Source: Actinopolyspora saharensis
Lineage (GTDB): Bacteria; Actinomycetota; Actinomycetes; Mycobacteriales; Pseudonocardiaceae
DNA length: 64,000 nucleotides
Assembly: GCF_900100925.1 (NCBI RefSeq)
Contig: NZ_FNKO01000002.1
Coordinates: forward strand, 2,294,001-2,358,000
Direction: 5' to 3'
The notes under the pieces were generated by a model. The model had not been told where the DNA came from. It worked only from the letters and a program-made list of their open reading frames with translations, and ran no database searches. The translations under genes and the position numbers were made by a program. Shown here one piece after another: positions 1 to 9,089 of the stretch (within the stretch, counting starts at the first letter, position 1; the number at the start of each line of letters is the position of its first letter).

Positions 1-1
1 G

Positions 2-1213
<1,212 letters not shown>

Positions 1214-1216
1214 CCC

Positions 1217-1759
1217 ATGCCCACCGGGCGACCGCCTGAACGCGATCGGCAACGGCGCGGGGGGAACACGACGCGCCGCGCCCGGGAGTCGGCGCGTGAG
1301 CGGCGCCCGAACGGGGGATCGGGAGGCAGAACCGTGTCGCGGCGGTCGGGCAAGAGCACCCGGCCGCCCGCCGGCACCGGTGGTGCGTTCAAACTTTCCT
1401 CGACCCGGCGGGCGGCCGTGCTGGCGATTCTCGTCTGCGCCATGGCGCTGAGCGTCTCCGTGCCGTTGCGGACCTATCTCGGTCAGCGCGACGAGCTGGC
1501 CGACCTGGAGAGCAGGGAGCACCGGCTGGGCGAGGAGGTGCAGCGGCTCGCCGAGCGCAAGACGGAGCTGTCCGACCCGCAGCGGCTGGAGACGGAGGCG
1601 CGCGAGCGGCTCGGCTACGTCCGTCCGGGCGAGACCCCCTACATCGTCGACCTGCCGTCAACGCCACCCGGCGATTCCGGGGACAACAACGGGGACTCGA
1701 AGGAGAAACCCTGGTACCAGAAGCTTTGGAAGGCCCTGACCGGAGGGGAGGGGAAGTGA
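1217..1759 (+). CDS. FtsB/DivIC-family septum formation initiator
   Basis: Bitopic divisome protein of 180 residues. Residues 1-60 are basic, Arg/Gly-rich and cytoplasmic. One membrane segment covers about 65-82 (AAVLAILVCAMALSVSV). A short leucine/glutamate coiled coil covers about 90-125, then comes the family's conserved ending ERLGYVRPGETPYIV. By family knowledge it joins FtsL and FtsQ in septal peptidoglycan synthesis. ATG 1217 has GGAGG at 1204-1208 inside the eno stop region. An in-frame GTG at 1334 also has GGGAGG seven bases upstream and would give a 141-residue protein of more typical length. The order eno, this gene, DUF501, ppx is the usual actinobacterial one. Confidence 0.88.
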   Translation: MPTGRPPERDRQRRGGNTTRRARESARERRPNGGSGGRTVSRRSGKSTRPPAGTGGAFKLSSTRRAAVLAILVCAMALSVSVPLRTYLGQRDELADLESREHRLGEEVQRLAERKTELSDPQRLETEARERLGYVRPGETPYIVDLPSTPPGDSGDNNGDSKEKPWYQKLWKALTGGEGK

Positions 1760-1761
1760 CC

Positions 1762-2277
1762 GTGTCGGGTGTGGAACCGCCCGGTGAACCCACCGCGGAC
1801 GAGCACGACCGGGAAGTCGTGCGCAGGCAGCTCGGACGTCCGCCCCGCGGAATGCGGGACGTGGTGACCAGGGACGCCTCGGGAGAGCCGACCGTGGTGC
1901 GCACCAGCCCGCGCCTGCCGGACGGGACCCCCTTCCCGACGCTGTACTACCTCACGTCCCCCAGGCTGGTCACCCTGGTGTCCACTCTGGAGTCGGAGGG
2001 CGTGATGCGGGAGATGACCGAGCGGCTGTCCACCGACGAGGACCTCGCCGAACGCTACCGGCGGGCGCACCAGCAGTACCTGGCCGAACGGGACGCGCTC
2101 GAACCGCTGGGCACCGAGGTGAGCGCCGGGGGGATGCCCGGCAGGGTCAAGTGCCTGCACGTGCACGTGGCCCACTCGCTGGCCAAGGGGCCGGGGGTGA
2201 ACCCGTTCGGCGACGAGGCGCTGGAGATCATCGCGCGGCGGTGGCCCCAGGACGCCGCCGAACTCTTTCGGTTTTGA
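1762..2277 (+). CDS. DUF501 family protein
   Basis: Conserved actinobacterial protein of 171 residues with no established reaction. Recognisable parts are the N-terminal VRRQLGRPPRGMRDVVTRD, the TLYYLTSPRLVTLVSTLESEG block, and the C-terminal histidine/cysteine cluster VKCLHVHVAHSLA followed by GVNPFGDEAL. The cluster could bind a metal, but that is inference. The frame stays open from ATG 1726 inside the previous gene. GTG 1762 is preferred because GGAGGGGAGGGG ends just before it and it follows the previous stop by two bases. Its position between ftsB and ppx matches Rv1025. Confidence 0.85.
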   Translation: MSGVEPPGEPTADEHDREVVRRQLGRPPRGMRDVVTRDASGEPTVVRTSPRLPDGTPFPTLYYLTSPRLVTLVSTLESEGVMREMTERLSTDEDLAERYRRAHQQYLAERDALEPLGTEVSAGGMPGRVKCLHVHVAHSLAKGPGVNPFGDEALEIIARRWPQDAAELFRF

Positions 2278-2305
2278 ATTCCGCCACGGAGCTCTGCTCG
2301 GGTGG

Positions 2306-2420
2306 TTGGTTAGCCGTCACGTGAGTCGGCGCCTTGCTGTGTTGGACCGCTCTTGAGTAGCGACCTACGCGGCGAGCGGCCCGGCCTTGCAATGCATCCG
2401 ACTCACGCACCGGAGCTTCT
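2306..2420 (+). repeat. Repeat module A, copy 1
   Basis: About 115 bases. The outer arms GTGAGTCGG (2321-2329) and CCGACTCAC (2398-2406) are perfect inverted repeats. The inner arms (ACCGCTC and GAGCGGC) surround a central GTAG-CGAC-CTAC at 2357-2368. Apart from a few substitutions it matches the copies at 13354-13468 (reverse) and 61531-61645. Confidence 0.9.
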
Positions 2421-2478
2421 CCTCCTGCCCAGGCTCAAAGCACTTATCTTGGGCGGCTCGCTCTGCGTGGCGGTGCGG

Positions 2479-2592
2479 GTGGCGGAACCTCTCGCGGGCT
2501 CTCGCTCCGGGGAGGCCCGACATCGGGTAGCGACCTACACAACGTCGGGGCCGTCCTCGCGAGAGCACCACGAGAGAACCCGCGGCGGTGCC
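2479..2592 (+). repeat. Repeat module B, copy 1
   Basis: About 114 bases, nearly identical to 13117-13230. It is an imperfect inverted repeat with inner arms CCCGAC and GTCGGG around the same central GTAGCGACCTAC (2527-2538) as module A. The outer parts pair imperfectly through CTCTCGCGGG/CTCTCG-type arms. Confidence 0.9.
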
Positions 2593-2700
2593 GTTGGCTC
2601 AGGCCCGTAGGCGCTCGCGTCGGAGCGACGCCCTGGCAGGGAGTACCAGTCCGCGGGTCTCGGGTTCGTAAGCGCTCGCGTCGCACGTCGCTTGATGGGG

Positions 2701-4365
2701 TCAGTCGCGTCCTCCGGGGGTGACCCGGTCGAGCAGCTGCCGGGAAGCCACTCCGGAAGTCCCCGGGGTGCTGCCGAGCGCCTCCAGTCGGGTCGCCAGG
2801 AAGGTGTCGGAGACCTCCTCCGGGGAGTCGCGCAGCAGCAACCCCGCCTGCACGGTCAGCGTGAGCAGCTCGGCCAGTCTCCTGGCGCGGGCGGGCTGCG
2901 GATCGGCGAGCTCCGCGCGCAGCGAGCGCACGGCGCGGTCGTAGCGCTCGTCCCTTCCGGAGGCGAGATCCAGCTCCTCCAGGAGCCGCTCCGCCGCCTC
3001 CGGCTGCTTGTGCAGCGCGCGCAACGTGTCCAGCGCGGTCACGTTGCCCGCTCCCTCCCAGACGGACATCAGCGGGGCCTCCCGGTACAGCCTGGGCAGC
3101 CCGGACTCCTCGACGTAGCCGTTCCCGCCGAGGCACTCCAGCGCCTCGGCGATGACGCTCGGGGCCCGCTTGCACACGTAGTACTTCGCCGCGGGCAGCA
3201 CGATCCGCAGCAGGTCGAGCTCGGCGCGCTGCCCGCGGTGCCCCCCGTCGGTGGCCGCGGCGAGCCGCATCCCGAGCGCGACGGCCGCCTCGGACTCGAC
3301 GGCGAGCTCGGTGAGCACCGCGCCCATCAACGGCGTCCGGTCGAGCCGCTCGCCGAACGCGGAGCGGTGCGCGGCGTGGTGACTCGCCTCGGACAGCGCG
3401 ATCCTCATGTTGGCCGCCGAGCCGAGCACGCAGTCCATCCTGGTCATCGAGACCATGTCGATGATGCTGCGCACCCCGCGCCCCTCCTCGCCGACCAGCC
3501 AGCCGATCGCGCCGGTGTACTCGATCTCGGCCGAGGCGTTGGACTTGTTGCCGAGCTTGTCCTTGAGGCGCTGCAGCCGGATCGCGTTGCGGGTGCCGTC
3601 CGGCAGCACCCGGGGGATCAGCAGGCAGCTCAGCCCGCCGGGAGTCTGCGCGAGCGCGAGGAACAGGTCGTTCATCGGGGCCGAGGTGAACCACTTGTGG
3701 CCGACCACGCGGTAGCTGCCGTCGGAAAGCGGCTCGGCGGTGGTGCTGTTGGCGCGGACGTCGGAACCGCCCTGCTTCTCGGTCATGGACATGCCCGCCA
3801 GCAGCCCGGCCTTCTTCTCCGGGTGCCGCACCCCGAAGTCGTAGTGCGTGGACCGCAGCCCCGGCTCGTAGTGCTCGGCCAGCTCGGGGCTGTGGCGCAG
3901 CGCGGGGACCGCGGCGAAGGTCATCGACACGGGACAGCCGTGTCCGGCCTCGGCCTGGGACCACAGGTAGAAGCCAGCTGCGCGGGCGAGGTGCTCGCCG
4001 GAGGGAGCGTCGGGGGACCAGGGCGAGGCGTGCAGCCCGGAGGAGACCGCCTCGCCCATGAGCCAGTGCCAGGACGGGTGGAACTCGACCTCGTCGACGC
4101 GGTGGCCGTAGCGGTCGTGGCTGTGCAGCACGGGAGGGTGCGCGTTGGCGAGCCTGCCGTGCTCGCGCGCCTCGGCCGAGCCCGCCCGGCGGGCCAGCGG
4201 GCGGAGCGACTCCACCCGGTCCGCCGCGCCCCGCGCGGTCAGCGCCTCCCGCAGCGCGGGGTCGCAGGCCAGCGGGTCGAAGTCGTCCAGCGGGGGCGGC
4301 TGGTTGCGCACCTCGTGGGTCCCGGTCTGCACCGGGGCGTGTTCCCGCTCTCCGTCGAGCCTCAT
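2701..4365 (-). CDS. AidB-like acyl-CoA dehydrogenase
   Basis: FAD-dependent acyl-CoA dehydrogenase-family protein of 554 residues, the length of the AidB/long bacterial branch and not the usual 380. The FAD/substrate region reads GMSMTEKQGGSDVRANST, then RVVGHKWFTSAPMNDLFL; a later ECLGGNGYVEESGLPRLYREAPL is typical of the family, and a helical C-terminal domain follows. AidB of E. coli is induced by alkylating agents and binds DNA; the in vivo substrate of such proteins is uncertain. ATG 4365 is chosen because TACCCT lies six bases upstream (4372-4377), the spacing of a leaderless promoter. A GTG at 4383 would add six residues. It is not part of the eno-ppx order in mycobacteria and looks inserted. 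Confidence 0.88.
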   Translation of the reverse strand: MRLDGEREHAPVQTGTHEVRNQPPPLDDFDPLACDPALREALTARGAADRVESLRPLARRAGSAEAREHGRLANAHPPVLHSHDRYGHRVDEVEFHPSWHWLMGEAVSSGLHASPWSPDAPSGEHLARAAGFYLWSQAEAGHGCPVSMTFAAVPALRHSPELAEHYEPGLRSTHYDFGVRHPEKKAGLLAGMSMTEKQGGSDVRANSTTAEPLSDGSYRVVGHKWFTSAPMNDLFLALAQTPGGLSCLLIPRVLPDGTRNAIRLQRLKDKLGNKSNASAEIEYTGAIGWLVGEEGRGVRSIIDMVSMTRMDCVLGSAANMRIALSEASHHAAHRSAFGERLDRTPLMGAVLTELAVESEAAVALGMRLAAATDGGHRGQRAELDLLRIVLPAAKYYVCKRAPSVIAEALECLGGNGYVEESGLPRLYREAPLMSVWEGAGNVTALDTLRALHKQPEAAERLLEELDLASGRDERYDRAVRSLRAELADPQPARARRLAELLTLTVQAGLLLRDSPEEVSDTFLATRLEALGSTPGTSGVASRQLLDRVTPGGRD

Positions 4366-4371
4366 GTCGGC

Positions 4372-4377
4372 AGGGTA
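4372..4377 (-). promoter_or_regulatory. Leaderless -10 box of the AidB-like gene
   Basis: TACCCT on the minus strand, separated by six bases from ATG 4365, so the transcript would begin at or next to the start codon. Confidence 0.5.
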
Positions 4378-4610
4378 GGCCACATCGATTACCGAGCAGT
4401 AGTGGTAGCGAGCGAAAACGACGTGCCCGGCCGCTTCGCAGGCGGATCGGGCCTGCGCGAATGCTGATCACCGGGCGGTCCGGCCGCTCATGGTGTGCAA
4501 TCCCGGTGGGAGCCGTTGCCGGAGCGATCGGTTAGCCCCGAGCCGCGGGGCCGGAGCCGTGATCCGCGACGACTGCCGGAAGTGCCCGGAAACCCGTGGG
4601 GAGGCAGGAC

Positions 4611-5927
4611 TTGGCGCGTCGGAGCAGACCGGCGCCGTGGCGGCGCCGGCCCCAGCAGTCCTGGTGGCCGCGGCCTGCCGGAAGTGATCGTCCCGCGCGC
4701 GGAGCGCGGGCACGCCGTGTCTCCCCGGGAGGGACGCTGTTGCTGCTGCTCGGGCTGCTGCTGCCCTTCGTGCTGGTCGGAGGGGCCAACGCCCTGACCG
4801 GGGCCTGGTTCGCGAGCAGGAGCGCTCCCGCCGACTCCGGTGCACCCCGGGTAGCTGGGGCGACCGGGCGGGCCACCGAGCGGCAGGAGCCCGGGGTGCG
4901 GCTGCTGCGGGACAGCGCCGAGCTGCGCGATCCGAGCTCGGAGAAGTCCGTCGACGTGCCGGACGGCCCGCTCGGGGTGCCGGAGCCGATGCTGCGGGCC
5001 TACCGCGGTGCCGCGCGGGAAGTGGGCGGGACCGACCCCTCCTGCGGGCTGCACTGGTCGGTGCTGGCCGCGATCGGCCGGGCCGAGTCCGGGCACGCCC
5101 GCTCCGGGCAGGTGGACGAAACGGGCACGACGGCGACCGCGATCCTGGGGCCGCGCCTGGACGGCGGGGAGGACCTGGCGGCCGTGCCGGACACCGATTC
5201 GGGCGAGCTGGACGGGGACCCGGTCTGGGACCGCGCGATCGGGCCCATGCAGTTCCTGCCCACCACCTGGAGGCGCTACGGCGCCGACGGCGACGGGGAC
5301 GGGGTGCGCAGTCCCCACAACGCGCACGACGCGGCGCTGGCGGCGGCCCGCTACCTGTGCGACTCGGGGGGCGATCTGAACCGGTCGCGGGAGCTGGCCC
5401 GGGCCGTGTTCCGGTACAACCACTCCGAGAGCTACGTGCGCGAGGTGCTCGGCTGGGCCACCGCCTACCGCACGGGGGTGCTGCCCGTGCCCACGAACCC
5501 GGTTCCCGAGGTGGACGAGGTGGCACTGCCCGAGGTGGACACCTCCTCGGGGGGCGAACCCGCGGAGCGCACGGAGGAGGGCGCGGACTCCGGGAGGCCG
5601 GGAGGCGAGCGGAAGGATCCCGAGCGCACCGGGGCGGGCCCGGAGTTCCCCCCGCTCTCGCCCGCGCCCGCGCCGACCGGCGATTCGGGGCGCGAGTCGT
5701 TCCCCCCACTGGTTCCCGCGCCGTCGCGGGACGGCGGTGCGGAGGGCTCCGCCGGTGCGGAGCGGCCGTCCCGGACGCGGGGTCCGGAAGCGCCCACCGG
5801 CGACGGGACCGGCTCCGCGGAGCCGAGCCGGACCTCGCGGGAGCCCGCCCCGACCTCCGAGCCCTCCGCGTCCTCCGGGAACGAGCGCGAGCGGGTGTCC
5901 TCCGCCCCCGCCGCTCCCGGAGCCTGA
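4611..5927 (+). CDS. Membrane-anchored MltB-type lytic transglycosylase
   Basis: Predicted peptidoglycan-cleaving enzyme of 438 residues. An Arg-rich cytoplasmic N-terminus is followed by one membrane segment (about 44-65, LLLLLGLLLPFVLVGGANAL). The catalytic domain (about 125-290) has LHWSVLAAIGRAESGHA with the likely catalytic Glu, then AIGPMQFLPTTWRRYG, DGDGDGVRSPHNAHDAALAAARYL and VFRYNHSESYVREVL, all typical of SLT domain 2. A disordered Pro/Ser/Glu tail of about 130 residues follows. TTG 4611 is preferred: GGGAGG (4599-4604) lies seven bases upstream. A GTG at 4596 is in frame but has no site. In mycobacteria the related lipoprotein LpqU lies just before eno. The gene ends in a strong hairpin. 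Confidence 0.82.
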   Translation: MARRSRPAPWRRRPQQSWWPRPAGSDRPARGARARRVSPGGTLLLLLGLLLPFVLVGGANALTGAWFASRSAPADSGAPRVAGATGRATERQEPGVRLLRDSAELRDPSSEKSVDVPDGPLGVPEPMLRAYRGAAREVGGTDPSCGLHWSVLAAIGRAESGHARSGQVDETGTTATAILGPRLDGGEDLAAVPDTDSGELDGDPVWDRAIGPMQFLPTTWRRYGADGDGDGVRSPHNAHDAALAAARYLCDSGGDLNRSRELARAVFRYNHSESYVREVLGWATAYRTGVLPVPTNPVPEVDEVALPEVDTSSGGEPAERTEEGADSGRPGGERKDPERTGAGPEFPPLSPAPAPTGDSGRESFPPLVPAPSRDGGAEGSAGAERPSRTRGPEAPTGDGTGSAEPSRTSREPAPTSEPSASSGNERERVSSAPAAPGA

Positions 5928-5954
5928 GCGCGCAGCCCACCCCCTGACCCCGCC

Positions 5955-5999
5955 CGCGAAACGTTCCTTCTGGAACGGGTCCAGAGGGAACGTTTCGCG
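5955..5999 (+). terminator. Long hairpin after the lytic transglycosylase gene
   Basis: The arms 5955-5967 and 5987-5999 are 13-base perfect inverted repeats. An inner TCTGGA/TCCAGA stem extends the structure to about 19 pairs. The right arm contains the palindromic GTTTCGCGCGAA motif also seen at 36.69 kb. Confidence 0.75.
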
Positions 6000-6191
6000 C
6001 GAAGCCGTCGGATCGGTGGGCAGGCGGGCCGCGGCCGCGGGGAGTCGCTCGAATAGCGTGGTCCGCGACGCGCGGACGCAGCACCGGACGCGTCGCGCCG
6101 CGACCTCCGCCCGCGAGCGGGCGCGGACGGCGGCGCGGACGAGGGGAGCGGCGCGCGGTCGTTTCAGCCGGAACCGAACCAGGAGGACCTG

Positions 6192-7145
6192 ATGCCACGC
6201 GTAGCCGCCATCGACTGCGGGACGAACTCGATACGCCTGCTGATCGCCGACGTGACGGTGCACGACGACGGCACGCGCGGCCTGCGCGACGTGCGGCGCG
6301 AGATGCGGATCGTCCGGCTGGGGCAGGGGGTCGACGCCACGGGCAGGCTCTCCGAGGAGGCCCTGGAGCGCACCCGCGCGGCGCTGCACGAGTACGACGA
6401 GAGCATCCGGGAGTCCGGCGCCGAGAGCACGCGGATGGTGGCGACCTCGGCGACCAGGGACGCGGCCAACCGCGCGGACTTCTTCGAGATGGTCCGCGAG
6501 ACCCTCGGGGTCGAGGCCGAGGTCATCACCGGCGAGGAGGAGGCGCGGCTGTCCTTCGTCGGGGCGGTCGGGGACCTGAACCCGGACGACGGGCCGTTCC
6601 TGGTGACCGACGTGGGCGGGGGATCGACCGAGCTGGTGCTGGGCAACTGGGACGGCAAGGACGCCGAGATCCTCGGCTCGCATTCCGCTGACGTGGGGTC
6701 GGTGCGGCTGACCGAGCGCTGCCTGCACAGCGATCCGCCGACCGCGGAGGAGGTGAGCTCGGCCAACGAGGTGACCAGGCGGACCCTGGACGAGGCCTTC
6801 GCTCGGGTGGACGTGTCCGGGGCGCGCCGGTGGGTCGGGGTGGCGGGAACCGTCACCACGCTCTCGGCGATCTCGCTGGGGCTGTCGGAGTACGACCCCG
6901 CCGCCATCCACCTCTCGCGGTTGTCGCGGGACGGAGTGGACCGGACCGAGCGCGAGCTGCTGGGGATGGACCACGAGCAGCGTGCCGCGATCGGGCCGAT
7001 GCACCCGGGGCGGGTGGACGTGATCGGGGGTGGCGCCCTGGTGCTCGGGGTGCTGGCCGCCGAGCTCGCGGAGCGCTCCGGGATCGGCGAGATCACTGTC
7101 AGTGAGCACGACATACTGGACGGTATAGCCCTTTCGATCAGCTAA
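6192..7145 (+). CDS. ppx: Ppx/GppA-family exopolyphosphatase
   Basis: ASKHA-fold phosphatase of 317 residues acting on inorganic polyphosphate and/or pppGpp. The N-terminal phosphate-1 loop is AAIDCGTNSIRLLIAD. The phosphate-2 region VTDVGGGSTELVLG is near residue 138, and RWVGVAGTVTTLSAI and DVIGGGALVLGVL come later. It is the short form without the C-terminal HD domain of E. coli Ppx, like mycobacterial Ppx2 (Rv1026). ATG 6192 has AGGAGG just upstream. In mycobacteria the gene directly follows DUF501; here 3.9 kb intervenes. Confidence 0.93.
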   Translation: MPRVAAIDCGTNSIRLLIADVTVHDDGTRGLRDVRREMRIVRLGQGVDATGRLSEEALERTRAALHEYDESIRESGAESTRMVATSATRDAANRADFFEMVRETLGVEAEVITGEEEARLSFVGAVGDLNPDDGPFLVTDVGGGSTELVLGNWDGKDAEILGSHSADVGSVRLTERCLHSDPPTAEEVSSANEVTRRTLDEAFARVDVSGARRWVGVAGTVTTLSAISLGLSEYDPAAIHLSRLSRDGVDRTERELLGMDHEQRAAIGPMHPGRVDVIGGGALVLGVLAAELAERSGIGEITVSEHDILDGIALSIS

Positions 7146-7276
7146 TTCCCAAAATGTGGGATACATCATTCCGCTTTTTGGGTGACATCGGGACTGAATC
7201 GAGAAAGATTATGACGGCTTTGTGACAGTACATTGTCGTGAACTGTGTTCCCCTTATGTTTACGCTGCACTCATCC

Positions 7277-7334
7277 GACGACCGAGATCGTCGGCGTGGC
7301 GACCTCCTCGCGGTCTCCCCGCGAGAGGTCGCGT
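7277..7334 (+). promoter_or_regulatory. Two hairpins in the peptide-transporter leader
   Basis: Upstream of the operon CCGACGA/TCGTCGG forms a first stem (about 7277-7296). A second, longer imperfect stem, starting GCGACCTC and ending GAGGTCGC, spans about 7300-7334 and ends just before the AGCGGGAGG ribosome site. Either could set mRNA stability or attenuation; no known riboswitch was recognised. Confidence 0.4.
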
Positions 7335-7353
7335 AGACAGCGGGAGGAATCAG

Positions 7354-9009
7354 ATGCGCAAGAGACGCATGGTCGCGCCGGCCGCGGCCTCGCTGTCGGT
7401 GGCCCTGCTGGCCGCCGGCTGCGGCGGCGGTGGCGGCGGTGTCACCGAGGCAACCGGAACCCTCGAGGACCCGATCACCGTCCAGTGGGGCGAGCCGCAG
7501 AGCGAGCTCGTCCCCACCAACAGCAACGACACCTTCGGCAGCCAGGTGTTCAACCCCATGTTCACCGGGCTCGTCGAGTACGACCCGAACACCTTCGAGG
7601 CGCGCAACGCGATGGCCAAGTCCATCGAGCGCGCGGACGACAAGAAGACCTACACGGTCGAGCTCAAGGAAGGCTGGAAGTTCCACGACGGTGAGGAGGT
7701 CACCGCCGACAACTTCGTCCGGGCCTGGAACTACGCCGCCTACGCCCCGAACGGCCAGCAGCAGGCCAACATGTTCAAGCGGATCCAGGGCTACGACGAG
7801 GTCCACCCCGCCGACCCGGACGGTGACGGGCCGAAGAAGCCCCCGGAGCCCAGCGCCGAGAAGATGTCCGGCCTGGAGGTCGTGGACGACCACACCTTCA
7901 AGATCACCCTGAAGCAGCCGTTCACCGCCTTCCCCAGCAAGCTCGGCTACCAGACCTTCGTGCCGCTGCCGGAGAGCTTCTTCGAGGACAAGGAGGGCTT
8001 CGCCGAGCACCCGATCGGCAACGGGCCCTACAAGTTCGAGAGCCGCTCCCCGAGCCAGAGCCTGACCATGACCCGCTACGAGGACTACAAGGGTGAGGAC
8101 GCGGGCAACGTCGACGCGGTCAAGCTCGTCGTGTACGAAAAGGCCCAGACCGCCTACCAGGACCTCAAGTCGGACAACCTGGACGTGATCAACACGGTTC
8201 CGACCTCCGCTCAGGCCGACGGCCGGTGGAAGGAGGAGCTCGGCGATCAGGCCATCTCCAAGGAGCGGATGGGGTTGACCACGCTCAGCCTGCCGCTGTA
8301 CCAGGAGAAGTTCCAGAACCCGGACCTGCGCAAGGCTATCTCGCTGGCCATCGACCGGCAGCAGATCGTCGAGACGGTCTTCAATGGTTCGGCCACCGCG
8401 GCCGACGGCTGGACCGCGCCGAGCATGCCGGGACGCACCGACGGCACCTGCGGGCAGTGGTGCGAGTACGACCCGGCCAAGGCCAAGGAGCACCTGGAGA
8501 AGGCGGGCGGATTCGACGGTCAGATGACCCTGAGCTACAACGCCGACGGTGCGCACAAGCAGTGGATGACCGCCGTGGCGGGCAGCATCCGCGACACCCT
8601 GGGCCTCAACGTGACGCTCAACGGTGTGCCCACCTTCAGCACCTTCCAGGACAAGATGGACAACCAGGAGATGAGCGGGCCGTACCGCTACGGCTGGGTC
8701 GCCGACTACCCCACGCCGCGCACCTTCCTCAACCCGCTGTACAGCACCAGCGGATCGGCCAACTACACCGGCTACTCGAACGAGAAGTTCGACAGCATGA
8801 TCGGTGAGGCCGACCAGGCCGCCACGAAGAACGAGGCCAACGAGCTCTACGGCGAGGCCGAGAAGCAGCTCGCCGAGGACATGCCGTCCATCCCGCTGTT
8901 CACCCAGACGGTGAAGGGCGCGCGGTCGGAGCGGCTGGCCGAGGGCACGCTGAACACCCGGACCAACATCGCGATCACCAGTCTTAAGGTCGCGGAACCC
9001 ACCCAGTGA
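7354..9009 (+). CDS. Peptide ABC transporter substrate-binding lipoprotein
   Basis: Family 5 extracellular solute-binding protein of 551 residues (DppA/OppA type) that delivers oligopeptides to the membrane complex encoded downstream. The signal peptide ends in lipobox LLAAGC with Cys23 as the lipid site, followed by a Gly-rich linker. Family features include PITVQWGEPQSELVPTN, VELKEGWKFHDGEEVTADNFVRAWNY, HPIGNGPYKFE and LRKAISLAIDRQQIVE. ATG 7354 has CGGGAGG eight bases upstream; the upstream frame extension lacks coding character. A very stable hairpin separates it from the permease genes, so it can be expressed above them. Confidence 0.94.
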   Translation: MRKRRMVAPAAASLSVALLAAGCGGGGGGVTEATGTLEDPITVQWGEPQSELVPTNSNDTFGSQVFNPMFTGLVEYDPNTFEARNAMAKSIERADDKKTYTVELKEGWKFHDGEEVTADNFVRAWNYAAYAPNGQQQANMFKRIQGYDEVHPADPDGDGPKKPPEPSAEKMSGLEVVDDHTFKITLKQPFTAFPSKLGYQTFVPLPESFFEDKEGFAEHPIGNGPYKFESRSPSQSLTMTRYEDYKGEDAGNVDAVKLVVYEKAQTAYQDLKSDNLDVINTVPTSAQADGRWKEELGDQAISKERMGLTTLSLPLYQEKFQNPDLRKAISLAIDRQQIVETVFNGSATAADGWTAPSMPGRTDGTCGQWCEYDPAKAKEHLEKAGGFDGQMTLSYNADGAHKQWMTAVAGSIRDTLGLNVTLNGVPTFSTFQDKMDNQEMSGPYRYGWVADYPTPRTFLNPLYSTSGSANYTGYSNEKFDSMIGEADQAATKNEANELYGEAEKQLAEDMPSIPLFTQTVKGARSERLAEGTLNTRTNIAITSLKVAEPTQ

Positions 9010-9027
9010 TCCGGTTTTCGTAGTAGT

Positions 9028-9066
9028 ACCCGGTCCACCACCGCCCCGAGCGGTGGTGGACCGGGT
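9028..9066 (+). terminator. Intra-operon hairpin after the binding-protein gene
   Basis: Perfect 17-base arms (9028-9044 and 9050-9066) with a five-base loop. It lies between the binding-protein stop and the permease ribosome site. In such operons this arrangement protects or partly terminates the upstream message, giving excess binding protein; that role here is inferred. Confidence 0.85.
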
Positions 9067-9089
9067 GTGTCCTTGCAGAAGGAGGTTCG

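Larger units (their letters stand above)
2278..2700. repeat. Convergent intergenic region filled by repeat modules A and B
   Basis: There is no gene in these 423 bases between the convergent DUF501 and acyl-CoA dehydrogenase genes. Module A covers about 2306-2420 and module B about 2479-2592. Two copies of a short motif containing GCGCTCGCGT (2611-2620 and 2672-2681) follow. Related copies occur near 13.1-13.5, 27.95 and 61.5-61.7 kb. Confidence 0.85.

Noticed and set aside
4488..7169. 893-residue open frame on the minus strand
   Set aside because: It lies antisense to the lytic transglycosylase and ppx genes, both with clear motifs; its composition (Arg/Pro/Gly-rich) is typical of antisense frames in high-G+C DNA.
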